Source: Sedimentibacter hydroxybenzoicus DSM 7310 | GTDB lineage: Bacteria; Bacillota; Clostridia; Tissierellales; Sedimentibacteraceae | Assembly (NCBI RefSeq): GCF_013403245.1 | Contig: NZ_JACBNQ010000011.1 | Span: forward strand, 1 to 64,000 | DNA length: 64,000 nt | Direction of reading: 5' to 3' | In this document: one piece after another, positions 36,973 through 47,139 of the stretch | Layout: each line of letters starts with the position of its first letter | Position numbering within the stretch: position 1 is the first letter of the stretch | The notes under the pieces: generated by a model | The model's database searches: none | Told to the model about the DNA's origin: nothing | The model's input: only the letters and a program-made list of their open reading frames with translations | Position numbers and translations under genes: made by a program

Positions 36973-37668
36973 TTAATGATTCTGACTGTACTCATCGAGG
37001 GCGGCATTGGTATTTGCCTGTTTTTCCTCAATGATTTCCTTGAGCATCATGTCCTTGACCTTCATTAATCTCGTCTGATTACCTCTTTCATTTTCGTCAA
37101 GCTTCATTTGAATATACTTGATTGTTTCCTGGAATTGAGGAATCATAACGTATTCGAGGGCATTAACCCTTCTCCTTGTTTTTTCTATCTCTGCCGCAAG
37201 AAGCTGTACTTCCTTTTCCACTGCAGCTAATTTCAACAGTTCAGGAAAAATTTTAAATTGATTTTCAATAGCATTATCAAGCTCAGCTGAAGTATTGGCA
37301 AAACCATAAGGATAAATATTTGAAGCATCATCGGTTGTAGTTTTAAAGTCAAATACCGGAACATCAACGCTCATAACATTTTTGTTTTTTACGTCAATTG
37401 CCACTCCTTGCTTAGGGTACATCAGCGCTTCCTCTAAAACTTCCGTTGACATGACTGCACTTGCAATTACAAAGTTTGAATAAACATTGTTCAAATAAGA
37501 TTCCACCTGTTCACGCAAGCTTTTGTTTTCTCTGGCAAGCTCCAAAAATTGTTTCATAAGCTCATCACGTTTATCCTTAAGCATTTTATGACCCTTGACA
37601 GCCACCTTCAAACGCTTTTTCAGAGAGGTTAATACCATTCTGGTCGGATTTACATTTAACCTTGCCAT
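36973..37668 (-). CDS. atpD: V/A-type ATPase subunit D (central stalk)
   Basis: 231 residues. The N-terminus [20 protein letters not shown] is the standard start of subunit D, and both ends are long helices that form the antiparallel coiled coil of the rotor shaft; [11 protein letters not shown] near 180 is also conserved. It is the last gene of the nine-gene operon, 18 bp after subunit B, with a GGGGTGA ribosome site, and it stops right before the terminator shared with perR. Confidence 0.95.
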   Translation of the reverse strand: MARLNVNPTRMVLTSLKKRLKVAVKGHKMLKDKRDELMKQFLELARENKSLREQVESYLNNVYSNFVIASAVMSTEVLEEALMYPKQGVAIDVKNKNVMSVDVPVFDFKTTTDDASNIYPYGFANTSAELDNAIENQFKIFPELLKLAAVEKEVQLLAAEIEKTRRRVNALEYVMIPQFQETIKYIQMKLDENERGNQTRLMKVKDMMLKEIIEEKQANTNAALDEYSQNH

Positions 37669-37686
37669 AACTTTTCACCCCTCGTT

Positions 37687-39063
37687 TTATTCATTTTTGG
37701 GATAGTATTTTTCAAGATATTCGTCTCTTATACGTTTTAATTCGCTCTTTGGTAAAAGCGTCAATAAATCCCAGCCTATAGTCAATGTTTCTTCAATTGA
37801 CCTGTTTGTTTCATAGCCTTGAGAAACATATTTTCTTTCAAATTCGTCAGCAAATTTTGCATAGAATTTATCTGCATCGGAAAGAGCTGCCTCACCAAGT
37901 ATAGCCATAAGTTCTTTTGCTTCTTTACCTCTCGCATATGCCGCAAAAAGCTGGTTTAATACGTCCGAATGATCTTCTCTGGTCTTTCCTCTTCCTATAC
38001 CCTTATCCTTTAAACGTGACAAGGATGGAAGAACATCTATAGGTGGCTTAATATTCTTTCTGTATAATTCACGGGAAAGAATTATCTGACCTTCTGTAAT
38101 GTATCCTGTCAAGTCCGGTATAGGATGTGTTTTATCGTCTTCAGGCATTGTTAAGATAGGAATCATCGTAATTGAACCCTCCGTATCTCTCTTTCTGCCT
38201 GCTCTCTCATACAGTGTCGCCAAGTCAGTATATAAGTAACCCGGGTATCCACGTCTTCCGGGTACTTCTTTACGTGCAGCGGATACCTCACGCAATGCCT
38301 CCGCATAGTTTGTTATATCTGTCAATATAACAAGCACATGCATACCCTTATCAAAGGCAAGATACTCTGCTGCTGTAAGTGCCATACGAGGAGTGGATAT
38401 ACGCTCGATTGCAGGATCATCTGCCAAGTTCATAAACAATACCGTTCTGTCAATAGCGCCTGTTTTTCTGAAATCTGAAATAAAGAAGTCTGCTTCTTCG
38501 TATGTTATACCTATAGCCGCAAATACAACCGCAAACTTGGAGTCAGTACCTAAAACCTTTGACTGACGTGCAATTTGCGCTGCTAAATCGGCATGTGGCA
38601 AACCTGATCCGGAGAATATAGGAAGCTTTTGTCCTCTAACCAATGTGTTTAATCCGTCTATTGCAGATACACCTGTTTGTATAAATTCATCCGGATAGTC
38701 ACGAGCTGACGGATTCATAGGAAGTCCCGCAATATCCAGTCTTTTCTCCGGAATTATAGCAGGACCGTTATCAATAGGTCTTCCAAGACCATCAAATACA
38801 CGTCCTAACATATCGTATGAAACTGCTAATTCCATTCCTCTGCCTAAGAATTTCACCTTGCTTTCCGCAAGGTTTATTCCTGCGGAGCTTTCAAAAAGCT
38901 GTACCAATGCATTGCTGCCGTTAATTTCAAGAACCCTGCAGCTTCTTGTTTCGCCGTTAGGAAGCTCAATAACACCAAGTTCATCGTATGATACATTTTC
39001 AACATTTTTAACAAGCATTAAAGGTCCTGCTACCTCTGATATCGTCTTATACTCTCTTATCAT
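37687..39063 (-). CDS. atpB: V/A-type ATPase subunit B (non-catalytic)
   Basis: 458 residues. It begins [18 protein letters not shown] and contains [18 protein letters not shown], where the catalytic P-loop is replaced by a non-canonical sequence, and the [19 protein letters not shown] region, as expected for the regulatory subunit. ATG 39063 has AGGAGG inside the end of subunit A; the upstream codons to 39087 are not needed. It alternates with subunit A in the hexameric head. Confidence 0.95.
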   Translation of the reverse strand: MIREYKTISEVAGPLMLVKNVENVSYDELGVIELPNGETRSCRVLEINGSNALVQLFESSAGINLAESKVKFLGRGMELAVSYDMLGRVFDGLGRPIDNGPAIIPEKRLDIAGLPMNPSARDYPDEFIQTGVSAIDGLNTLVRGQKLPIFSGSGLPHADLAAQIARQSKVLGTDSKFAVVFAAIGITYEEADFFISDFRKTGAIDRTVLFMNLADDPAIERISTPRMALTAAEYLAFDKGMHVLVILTDITNYAEALREVSAARKEVPGRRGYPGYLYTDLATLYERAGRKRDTEGSITMIPILTMPEDDKTHPIPDLTGYITEGQIILSRELYRKNIKPPIDVLPSLSRLKDKGIGRGKTREDHSDVLNQLFAAYARGKEAKELMAILGEAALSDADKFYAKFADEFERKYVSQGYETNRSIEETLTIGWDLLTLLPKSELKRIRDEYLEKYYPKNE

Positions 39064-39064
39064 A

Positions 39065-40837
39065 CTATTCAACCTCCTTGCCTGCAATTAAAGCTGAAAC
39101 TTCTGCTTCTATTTGTTTATAAATACTGTCAAAACTTTCTTGAATATCTTTTTCTTCTGTATATTTGAATCTTCCTATTCTTTCTCTTACAGGAAGATCG
39201 GATAATTTTCTAAATTCGGCACCGTCTCCCAATGCATCCATGCCGTCATGGAAATATTTTAAGATTAATGTCAACAATTTGTGCTGTTTTTCAAGGGATG
39301 TATAGGTATCTACATCATGGAACGCATTTTGATGCAGGTAGTCCTCTCTTATGGAACGTGTCGCTTCAAGCTTCAATCTGTCCCCTACCGAAAGAGAATC
39401 TACACCTACAAGCTGAACTATTTCGTTTAATTCGGCTTCTTCCTGCAACAGTCTCATAGTTTCCGAACGCATTGAAGTCCAATCTCTTGCAACTGTTTCA
39501 TCAAACCAGCTTCCCAACCTGTCAACATACAATGAATAACTGCTTAACCAGTTAATTGCCGGGAAGTGACGTCTGTATGCAAGCTGTGCGTCAAGAGCCC
39601 AGAATACCTTTACTATACGAAGTGTTGCCTGAGATACCGGTTCTGAAATATCTCCGCCCGGAGGTGAAACTGCTCCGATAGCAGACAATGCTCCTTCTCT
39701 TCCTTCAGCTCCCAAGCTTATAACTCTTCCTGCTCTTTCATAGAATTGTGCAAGACGAGATGCAAGATATGCGGGATAACCTTCTTCTCCGGGCATTTCC
39801 TCAAGACGTCCGGACATTTCACGGAGTGCCTCTGCCCATCTTGATGTGGAGTCAGCCATTAATGCAACCGAATAACCCATATCTCTAAAATATTCTGCAA
39901 TTGTAATACCTGTATAAATACTTGCCTCACGTGCCGCAACCGGCATATCTGATGTGTTGGCAATTAATACCGTACGCTTCATCAATGATTCGCCTGTTCT
40001 CGGATCCTTTAATTCGGGGAATTCCATCAGAACGTCCGTCATTTCGTTACCGCGTTCACCGCATCCTATATAAACAACTATTTCCGCATCGGCCCACTTA
40101 GCCAGCTGATGCTGAACAACTGTCTTACCGCTTCCGAATGGTCCCGGAACGGCTGCAACACCACCCTTGGAAATAGGGAACATAGTATCTATAACCCTTT
40201 GTCCTGTAACCAAGGGGGTATTTGGAACCAACTTTTCCTTATACGGTCTTCCTCTTCTTACAGGCCATTTCTGCATCATTGTTAAATTAACATTTTCACC
40301 ATTCTCTTTTAAAACGGTGCATACTGTTTCTTCAACCGTAAAGCTTCCTGATTTTATTTCCTGCACAGTTCCGCTTACACCATAGGGAACCATTATTTTC
40401 TGCTGAACAACTATCGTCTCCTGAACTGTTCCGATAATATCTCCTGCCTGAACCTTGTCACCTGCCTTAATAACAGGCACAAATTCCCACTTTTTTTCTC
40501 TGTTAAGTGACGGAACGTTTATACCTCTGGCAATGTTTGGTCCTGCCATTTTTCTTATTTCTTCCAACGGTCTTTGAATTCCGTCATATATGGTTTCTAT
40601 AAGCCCGGGTCCAAGCTCAACCGACAGCTGTGCTCCGGTTGTAGCTACAGGTGCTCCCGGAGCTAATCCTGCTGTTTCCTCATATACCTGAATCGATGCT
40701 CTGTCACCGCGCATCTCTATAATTTCGCCTATAAGTCCCTGCTCGCTGACACGTACAACGTCAAACATGTCTGCATCCTTCATACCTTCAGCTATAACCA
40801 ACGGACCGGATATTTTTACTACTCTTCCTTGGCTCAT
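39065..40837 (-). CDS. atpA: V/A-type ATPase subunit A (catalytic)
   Basis: 590 residues, the size of A-subunits with the ~90-residue non-homologous insert. It has the catalytic P-loop [17 protein letters not shown], the GERGNEM segment and the [17 protein letters not shown] signature of ATP synthase alpha/beta families. ATG 40837 has an AGGTG site nine bases upstream; GTG 40849 overlaps that site. It hydrolyses or makes ATP in the head of the rotary complex. The stop is one base from the subunit B start. Confidence 0.96.
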   Translation of the reverse strand: MSQGRVVKISGPLVIAEGMKDADMFDVVRVSEQGLIGEIIEMRGDRASIQVYEETAGLAPGAPVATTGAQLSVELGPGLIETIYDGIQRPLEEIRKMAGPNIARGINVPSLNREKKWEFVPVIKAGDKVQAGDIIGTVQETIVVQQKIMVPYGVSGTVQEIKSGSFTVEETVCTVLKENGENVNLTMMQKWPVRRGRPYKEKLVPNTPLVTGQRVIDTMFPISKGGVAAVPGPFGSGKTVVQHQLAKWADAEIVVYIGCGERGNEMTDVLMEFPELKDPRTGESLMKRTVLIANTSDMPVAAREASIYTGITIAEYFRDMGYSVALMADSTSRWAEALREMSGRLEEMPGEEGYPAYLASRLAQFYERAGRVISLGAEGREGALSAIGAVSPPGGDISEPVSQATLRIVKVFWALDAQLAYRRHFPAINWLSSYSLYVDRLGSWFDETVARDWTSMRSETMRLLQEEAELNEIVQLVGVDSLSVGDRLKLEATRSIREDYLHQNAFHDVDTYTSLEKQHKLLTLILKYFHDGMDALGDGAEFRKLSDLPVRERIGRFKYTEEKDIQESFDSIYKQIEAEVSALIAGKEVE

Positions 40838-40873
40838 TAAAATAATCACCTGCTTTCATTTTTTATAACAAAA

Positions 40874-41194
40874 TTAATCGTTGTTAAACAATATATCCGC
40901 ACCAACTGCTTTTTCCACAGCCTTTTTAATATTATCAAATCCGATTCCCATTGAACCGTTCATACCCGGTATAGGAATTATTGCCGGCAGGCGTTCTTCG
41001 TTATATTCATATACGGCATCCGTTATTTCGGCATAGAAGTTTTCCGTTATATAAATAATAGCGTAATCATCTTTGGCGATTTTCTGCAATTTATGCTTTG
41101 CATCTTCCTTTGATGTACAATCATATACATCTAACCCAACCGCCTTAAATCCTTGGACACTTTGTTTATCACCGATAACACCTATCTTATACAT
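40874..41194 (-). CDS. atpF: V/A-type ATPase subunit F
   Basis: 106 residues with a Rossmann-like alpha/beta fold (YKIGVIGDKQSVQGFKAVGL, AIIYITENFYAEI and LPAIIPIPG, all family markers). It binds the tip of subunit D in the rotor and modulates ATPase activity. It overlaps the subunit C gene by 8 bp and is separated from subunit A by 36 bp. Confidence 0.93.
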   Translation of the reverse strand: MYKIGVIGDKQSVQGFKAVGLDVYDCTSKEDAKHKLQKIAKDDYAIIYITENFYAEITDAVYEYNEERLPAIIPIPGMNGSMGIGFDNIKKAVEKAVGADILFNND

Positions 41195-42200
41195 ACGTTT
41201 CCCTCAACCTTTCTCTTATAAGTTCAGGAGAGATACCTGCAAGCTTGCCTGCCAGAATTATTCTTGCAATTTTTATCTCATTATCCTTTGCTATCAAATA
41301 TCCCGCAAGAGGTTCTATGCCAAAAGGAATATATTTAGCCGACTTAACATATTCAATCAATTTATTGTCCAGAAGCTTTTCTAAGGTTGTGAATTTACCC
41401 GTTTCGGTCAATTCCTCGGTTCCTTCAAGGAATAAATCCCTGAAGCCGTATGCCGACAGCTGTTCAGCAAACTTTTCGAATGAATCGTCATAATTTTTTA
41501 TGAATATCTGTTCGCTTATATCTCCGCCGCCTATAAAAACCTTGGTAAAAAAGTCCCAGGATTTATCCATTTTCTTCAATCTTACGTAGGTTTTTATATT
41601 GATTACATCAATCTGTAATTTAATATAGTCAATTATAAAATCATTTTTGGTTTCTCTCGCAGCATTTAACATTTCCTCATAGCAATATTTATCAAAGATA
41701 ATATCTATCTGTTGAGGATCATTGGTTTTTGGAAATGTTTCAATTACCTCGTCCAATGCCTTACCCATACTTTCTGTCAGAGATGAAAACTCTCTCTCTT
41801 TAACAGCATATTTAAGTGTTTTTAAATCAATCGAGCCTGTATCAACCAAAATATCAGAAGAATCAAAAGATAAATATTCTGACTTCATAATAACCTTCAA
41901 ATTATGATAATCGTATGGATATAAAAACATATTGAAGTAATCTAACTCAGGTGCGATAGATGATATAAAGTCATATGTTTTTTTATGCTCTTCACTTAAA
42001 AGCTTTTCGTAATTATTCGGATCAATAATTTCATTACCATGTCCGTAATTTATATCATTTAAAACTCTTAAGCTGTCTAATGTGGTCTTTGCATCAATCA
42101 TTTTCTCTGCTCTTTCGCGAGTAAGCATGTATTTTTCAACACTTCTGACTCTTGCAGTGGAAAACAAATAATCTGTATCCTTAATTTTTGCCAAAGCCAT
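41187..42200 (-). CDS. atpC: V/A-type ATPase subunit C
   Basis: 337 residues, an all-helical funnel-shaped protein that links the central stalk to the membrane rotor. It begins LAKIKDTDYLFSTARVRSVEKYML and ends in LAGISPELIRERLRETYV, both typical. The ATG at 42200 has only one base between it and AGGAGG; a TTG two codons later (42194) has a better-spaced site and may be the true start. Overlaps subunit F by 8 bp. Confidence 0.92.
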   Translation of the reverse strand: MALAKIKDTDYLFSTARVRSVEKYMLTRERAEKMIDAKTTLDSLRVLNDINYGHGNEIIDPNNYEKLLSEEHKKTYDFISSIAPELDYFNMFLYPYDYHNLKVIMKSEYLSFDSSDILVDTGSIDLKTLKYAVKEREFSSLTESMGKALDEVIETFPKTNDPQQIDIIFDKYCYEEMLNAARETKNDFIIDYIKLQIDVINIKTYVRLKKMDKSWDFFTKVFIGGGDISEQIFIKNYDDSFEKFAEQLSAYGFRDLFLEGTEELTETGKFTTLEKLLDNKLIEYVKSAKYIPFGIEPLAGYLIAKDNEIKIARIILAGKLAGISPELIRERLRETYV

Positions 42201-42221
42201 TCCTCCTTTCAGGCAGGAAAA

Positions 42222-42803
42222 TTAATTAAAAAGTGCATTTGCAACTTCGGAAGTCAAATCATCCTTTATTGAATTCAGCAATGTTTCAAAGGTATTGTTA
42301 ATTTCTATATTGCCGCTTCTTAACAAAAATCCGCCGCTTGTATTTATGGTTTTATCACTCAATTTATATCTTTGAGTGTTTAATCTTTGATTAACTGCTT
42401 TTATTAATTTTTCGCCTATTTTATCCCTGTCTGCTTGATTTAAGACTATTATTCCTTCATTTACGGAAATTTTGATTATTTCTTCTGTCAAATAGTTTAA
42501 ATACTTATCTTCGGGCATTGATCTTAACTTCTCAAGTGCTAAATCAAAGCTTTTCTGAATAGCTTCCTGCTTTGCGCCAAGAATCATTTTTCTCGCTTGA
42601 AGCTCCGCAGCCGATACCTTTCTACTTTTTAAGCTTTCAGCATCCTTTGTACATCTTTCTGCTGTTTGCTTCATTATTTCTTCAGCTTCTATCTTAGCTT
42701 TGCCTATAATTTCCTCCATTGTTTTCTCCGCATTCTTAACAGAGGTTTCTTCAACTAATTTAGCATCGTTTATAATAGCAGCCGTTATATTTTCAATGCT
42801 CAT
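42222..42803 (-). CDS. atpE: V/A-type ATPase subunit E (peripheral stalk)
   Basis: 193 residues. The first ~100 residues are a long charged helix (AEEIMKQTAERCTKDAESLK) with coiled-coil spacing, followed by a mixed alpha/beta C-terminal domain that binds the head; VSAAELQARKMILGAKQEAI is a family segment. Pairs with the 108-residue subunit to form the stator stalk. GAGG precedes ATG 42803. Confidence 0.92.
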   Translation of the reverse strand: MSIENITAAIINDAKLVEETSVKNAEKTMEEIIGKAKIEAEEIMKQTAERCTKDAESLKSRKVSAAELQARKMILGAKQEAIQKSFDLALEKLRSMPEDKYLNYLTEEIIKISVNEGIIVLNQADRDKIGEKLIKAVNQRLNTQRYKLSDKTINTSGGFLLRSGNIEINNTFETLLNSIKDDLTSEVANALFN

Positions 42804-42838
42804 TTCCTCACATCCTTATTATAATTTTAATATACACG

Positions 42839-43321
<483 letters not shown>

Positions 43322-45304
43322 TTAAATTTCCTCCTTGATAATCTTATTATATTTAGTTTTTTTGGCTAAAGGATTAAAGGATTCTCCTCCGCCTTCATAA
43401 AATTTTCCAAAAAATTCAACATATTGTAACCTTGCTGCATGTACGAATGCTCCGAGAGCATTGATGGCAAAGTTGAAAACATGACCAACTAATAAAACCA
43501 CTACGAAAAGCAAAATTCCGAATATATTTCTGCCTCCCATGCTTCCCAAAATACTTACAACCGAGGATACAACGCTTGTTGCTAATCCAAGTGCAAGCAG
43601 TCTTGAGTACGAAAGAATATCACTTAAGTAACTTGTGATATTGTACAAGCTTAAAACACCGCTTGTCAATTTACCTACTATATTATCCTTGCTTCTGCCC
43701 TGTGTTAAAACTAATCCTACGGCAAAAGCAATAGTCATCCATTTTCCAACCTCAGCAGATCCCGGTATTATAGTATTGCCGAATAACCACAGTGCAATAC
43801 CTATAATAAAGCCGTACCAAAAGCCTATGTCAAATACTGCGGCTTTTGTATCTCCGTCTCTGATCAGCATATATGCCTGTATAGCCATACCCGTAAACAG
43901 ATGGATTACACCGAATATAAATGAAAAGATTAATAACGTCATGGGCTGTTCCATTGGATTAATCCAGGCAGGCTTTATTGTAAAGTCAGAATCAAATATA
44001 AGCTTTGCTGCCGCAGGTATGGCATCACCGAACCAGCTGCCGAACATAACTCCCCAGAATGCTGTGGCCAAACCGCAATAGAAAAACAACTTAATCATTT
44101 TTCCTATTGTACCTTCTAAGCTGAATTTCTTAGTCAGCAGGAAGCAAAGTACAGCCATAACTAAACCATATCCAACATCAGCAAGCATAAGTCCGAAAAA
44201 TATCGCATAAAAAGGAGCCATTACCGCTGTTGGGTCAATATTTGATGATGAAGGCAAGCTGTATAGCTCTGTAATTGCCTCAAAGGGCTGTGAGAAAGAC
44301 TTGTTATCCAATAAAATAGGATATTGTTCTCCGTCCTCCGGCTCTGAAATTTCATACCAGCATTCATATTTCTTTAATATTTGTTCTACCTTATCATTGC
44401 TGACTACCGGATTCCATCCCTGAATATAAAATGTAGTCTCTGTTTTAAGAATATTGCTTAATATTTTATTTTTATCTCTTTCAATTACAAGATAATCATA
44501 ATATATTTGAATTTCCTCTTTGTATGGCAGATAATCTGAAATGCTTTTTTCAATAGCTTCTTTTTTATCTGAAATTTCTTTCAGCTTTTTCTCATATTGT
44601 GTTATATTTTCTGCTGCTGTATCAGTAAGCTCCTTGAAGTTCACAGTATTAAAACCAAATTGCTTTAAGGTTTCATAAACAATATCTTTTTCACTTATCA
44701 AGCAAATTATTGAAAAGTAATGTTGTTCTTTATCACTTTCAATCAAATCTACATAACATTTATCTGTCTTATCCTTCAAATCGTTTTTCAATTTTTCTAT
44801 ATCTATTACATCAGGAAAAACTCCGATAAATATACTTGTATACCTTGTTTCATTAAGTTCAAGGGGAAGTTCATATTTTATCCACGGCTTTAAGCTCACA
44901 ATTGATGCTTCAATTTTATTTTCCTCTGAGCTTAAATCATTGTATGCCTTGTTTAATTCAAGTAATTTTGAAACAACCTCCTCAGTACCTTCCTTATTCA
45001 GCATCTTATCTTCAAATTCATTTAATGTTATTGTACGTCTCGTACTGAATAGTGGTTTTTTACTTTTATCATGGCTTTCCAAGTTTATTAAAACATCATT
45101 AATTTTGGAAATCTTAGCATCATAGTCTAACACTTCATTTTCATTGCCATCTTTTTTGACGATTGAAATCCATTCAGGATCTGTCAGCTTAAATTCCTGT
45201 GAGCTTATTTCCACAACACCTAAGTCCATTATTTCTTTTATAACAGATGGCTTGTGAGCATTCAGACCAATGATGCTGATTTTATTCATCTTAACTATTG
45301 ACAC
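43322..45304 (-). CDS. atpI: V/A-type ATPase subunit I (membrane stator)
   Basis: 660 residues. The N-terminal ~330 are a soluble, coiled-coil-rich arm, and the C-terminal half has about seven to eight membrane helices including SYLSDILSYSRLLALGLATS with the half-channel arginine of the family. It holds the stator and forms the ion path against subunit K. GTG 45304 is preferred over ATG 45289, because homologues start with M-A/S-I-V-x-M. It overlaps the preceding stalk gene by 14 bp. Confidence 0.94.
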   Translation of the reverse strand: MSIVKMNKISIIGLNAHKPSVIKEIMDLGVVEISSQEFKLTDPEWISIVKKDGNENEVLDYDAKISKINDVLINLESHDKSKKPLFSTRRTITLNEFEDKMLNKEGTEEVVSKLLELNKAYNDLSSEENKIEASIVSLKPWIKYELPLELNETRYTSIFIGVFPDVIDIEKLKNDLKDKTDKCYVDLIESDKEQHYFSIICLISEKDIVYETLKQFGFNTVNFKELTDTAAENITQYEKKLKEISDKKEAIEKSISDYLPYKEEIQIYYDYLVIERDKNKILSNILKTETTFYIQGWNPVVSNDKVEQILKKYECWYEISEPEDGEQYPILLDNKSFSQPFEAITELYSLPSSSNIDPTAVMAPFYAIFFGLMLADVGYGLVMAVLCFLLTKKFSLEGTIGKMIKLFFYCGLATAFWGVMFGSWFGDAIPAAAKLIFDSDFTIKPAWINPMEQPMTLLIFSFIFGVIHLFTGMAIQAYMLIRDGDTKAAVFDIGFWYGFIIGIALWLFGNTIIPGSAEVGKWMTIAFAVGLVLTQGRSKDNIVGKLTSGVLSLYNITSYLSDILSYSRLLALGLATSVVSSVVSILGSMGGRNIFGILLFVVVLLVGHVFNFAINALGAFVHAARLQYVEFFGKFYEGGGESFNPLAKKTKYNKIIKEEI

Positions 45305-45617
45305 CGGCGTTCACTATCCTTTCCAGTATTATTGAAGCTGCATTATCCATTTTGCTCCCGGCATCGGAGAGAATGTTTTCACATTCCATTGATGCTTTTT
45401 TTATTATGTTATCATATAAAATCTGTCCTTCAGATTCCGCAGCCTTTGTTGCATCAGAACTTTTCGACTCAGCACTTTTATACGCTTCCTCCAAAATTTG
45501 TGATGCTTTTGCATTAGCATTAGTAATAATTTGTTTGGCCTTCAGAGAAGCTTCTTTCTTAATTCTTTCCGCGTTTTCTTCTGCCTCCTTTATTACCTTA
45601 ATAACCTCAATCGACAC
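45291..45617 (-). CDS. V/A-type ATPase stalk subunit G/H
   Basis: 108 residues, almost entirely a charged coiled-coil helix (EAEENAERIKKEASLKAKQI and further A-rich heptads), the usual partner of subunit E in the peripheral stalk. First gene of the operon. It starts at GTG 45617 with AAGGTGGTGAT upstream. Assignment rests on composition and position; the family is poorly conserved in sequence. Confidence 0.85.
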   Translation of the reverse strand: MSIEVIKVIKEAEENAERIKKEASLKAKQIITNANAKASQILEEAYKSAESKSSDATKAAESEGQILYDNIIKKASMECENILSDAGSKMDNAASIILERIVNAGVNS

Positions 45618-45669
45618 TATATCACCACCTTTTATTGTTTTTCAGGAAAACATATTCACATTACTTACT

Positions 45670-45698
45670 ACTATAAATAATACATGCTAAAATGTCAA
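45670..45698 (-). promoter_or_regulatory. Promoter of the V/A-type ATPase operon
   Basis: TTGACA (45698-45693), 17 bp, TATAGT (45675-45670), 52 bp before the first start codon. The remainder of the 310-bp gap up to 45927 is AT-rich with nothing else I could recognise. Confidence 0.75.
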
Positions 45699-45927
45699 TA
45701 GAATAACTATATCCATATAATTATTTGGCTATTCACGTTTTTTAGTCAGTAATATTTAAATATTCATAATAATAATTTATAAATTCCGTAACATATGTCA
45801 CAGGAAATGTCTGAAAATAAAAAATCTCCCCCATTATAATAATTACTTTAACAGTATAATAATAAGTTATTTTTTTATCAAGAGCGCACTTTTTAGTACT
45901 TTAGTATCAAAAAAGTTACTTAGTATA

Positions 45928-46338
45928 TTATTCCATACTTGTTGCAACATTATCTTGAATTGTATTCTTTTTATATGCATTACTCTCTAAATATTCTGAT
46001 CCAAACCCATGCATCATTTCCAAAATAGGAATAATTTTTTCCCCAAGATCCGTCAGCCCATATTCAACCTTAGGAGGTACAACAGGATATACCTTTCTAA
46101 ATATAAGGTTATCTTCCTCTAAGCTTCTGAGCTGTTGGGTAAGCATTTTTTGAGTTACATCCGGAAGCCTTCTCTTAATATCATTAAATCTTAGTATTTT
46201 TCCGCTCAGATACCATAAAATCAATATCTTTCTTTTACCTGACAACAATTGCTGAACCAAGACCATTGGACAAACCTTGTATCTTATACACTTATCACTC
46301 AAATAACAACTGTTATGGCTTTCTGATTCCCTATACAA
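45928..46338 (-). CDS. HxlR-family transcriptional regulator
   Basis: 136 residues with the HxlR winged helix: CPMVLVQQLLSGKRKILILWYLS, then RFNDIKRRLPDVTQKMLTQQLRSLEEDNLI and VEYGLTDLGEKIIPILE. An N-terminal cysteine group (SCYLSDKCIRYKVC) may sense redox or aldehydes, as in HypR/YodB relatives. The start is TTG 46338 with a GAGGTG site. The regulated gene is not adjacent; the ATPase operon lies downstream on the same strand and the fab operon upstream. A dyad near its own promoter suggests autoregulation. Confidence 0.9.
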   Translation of the reverse strand: MYRESESHNSCYLSDKCIRYKVCPMVLVQQLLSGKRKILILWYLSGKILRFNDIKRRLPDVTQKMLTQQLRSLEEDNLIFRKVYPVVPPKVEYGLTDLGEKIIPILEMMHGFGSEYLESNAYKKNTIQDNVATSME

Positions 46339-46375
46339 AATATCACCTCATTATTTTAAGTATCTAAAATGATGC

Positions 46376-46432
46376 TATACTACTAAATAGTATATATGAT
46401 GTAATTATATCATACAAGCCTTTTAAATACAA
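46376..46432 (-). promoter_or_regulatory. HxlR gene promoter and dyad operator
   Basis: TTGTAT (46432-46427), 17 bp, TATAAT (46409-46404). Just downstream lies TATACTA (46376-46382)/TAGTATA (46388-46394), a 7-bp-arm dyad placed to block transcription. Confidence 0.6.
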
Positions 46433-46608
46433 TAGTCTGTGAAAACATTTCTTTAGTATGTTAATATATTATCACACTCTTGCTTTTTTGGCTATATAAA
46501 AATATATATATATTAAAAGAGTTGGTGTCTGCCCCCACTGATAGAAAGAAAACTTTCAGTTGTATAAAAAAAGCACCATAATTAATGGCGCATTTTTTAA
46601 TATTTCAA

Positions 46609-46708
46609 TTACAGCATAAGCGACTGACACCAAATTAAAATTTGGGTCATCTGCTTTCACTTACAGCATAAGCGACTGACACCAAATTAAAATTTGGGTC
46701 ATCTGCTT
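46609..46708. repeat. Two 48-bp direct repeats with internal hairpin, after fabZ
   Basis: Identical 48-bp units at 46609-46656 and 46661-46708, separated by 4 bp. Each contains an imperfect stem centred on CCAAATTAAAATTTGG. The second ends 2 bp past the fabZ stop, so the pair may terminate the fab operon. A 14-nt part of the unit (GCAGATGACCCAAA) recurs at 63222-63235. The rest of the 372-bp gap 46339-46710 holds the HxlR promoter and a further weak A/T-flanked hairpin at about 46567-46600. Confidence 0.85.
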
Positions 46709-46710
46709 AT

Positions 46711-47136
46711 TTAACCCACAGAAAATATCAGCTCCGCTTCCGCAGCAATTTCATCGTCAACATACGCTATTGCGTTTCCGATACCGAAGCTTCCCTTTAA
46801 CTTTGATATTTCTGTAACTAATTTTAGAGTGTCTCCCGGACATACCTTCCTTTTAAATTTGGCACTTTTAATTCCCCCGAAGTATACTGTCTTACCTTTA
46901 AACTTATCCAACGATAAAATTGCTACTGCACCTGTCTGTGCCAGCGCTTCAATAATAAGAACACCTGGCATCACAGGATTTCCCGGAAAGTGACCTTGAA
47001 AAAATTCCTCGTTAAAGGTTACATTTTTTAGGCCGACCGCCATTTCTCCTTCTGTAAGCTCGATTATTTTGTCAATTAAAAGCATGGGATATCTGTGAGG
47101 TATTATTTTTTGTATATCCTTAGTATCATAAATCAT
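46711..47136 (-). CDS. fabZ: 3-hydroxyacyl-ACP dehydratase FabZ
   Basis: 141 residues, hot-dog fold. IPHRYPMLLIDKI holds the catalytic His and FQGHFPGNPVMPGVLIIEALAQ the catalytic Glu helix. It dehydrates 3-hydroxyacyl-ACP in each elongation round. It is the last gene of the operon, 3 bp after fabF, with an AAGGGAC ribosome site. FabZ, not FabA, is standard in this lineage. Confidence 0.96.
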   Translation of the reverse strand: MIYDTKDIQKIIPHRYPMLLIDKIIELTEGEMAVGLKNVTFNEEFFQGHFPGNPVMPGVLIIEALAQTGAVAILSLDKFKGKTVYFGGIKSAKFKRKVCPGDTLKLVTEISKLKGSFGIGNAIAYVDDEIAAEAELIFSVG

Positions 47137-47139
47137 AGA

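Noticed and set aside
46609-46708. Two-repeat CRISPR or insertion-sequence ends
   Set aside because: The units are separated by only 4 bp, and there is no transposase or cas gene.
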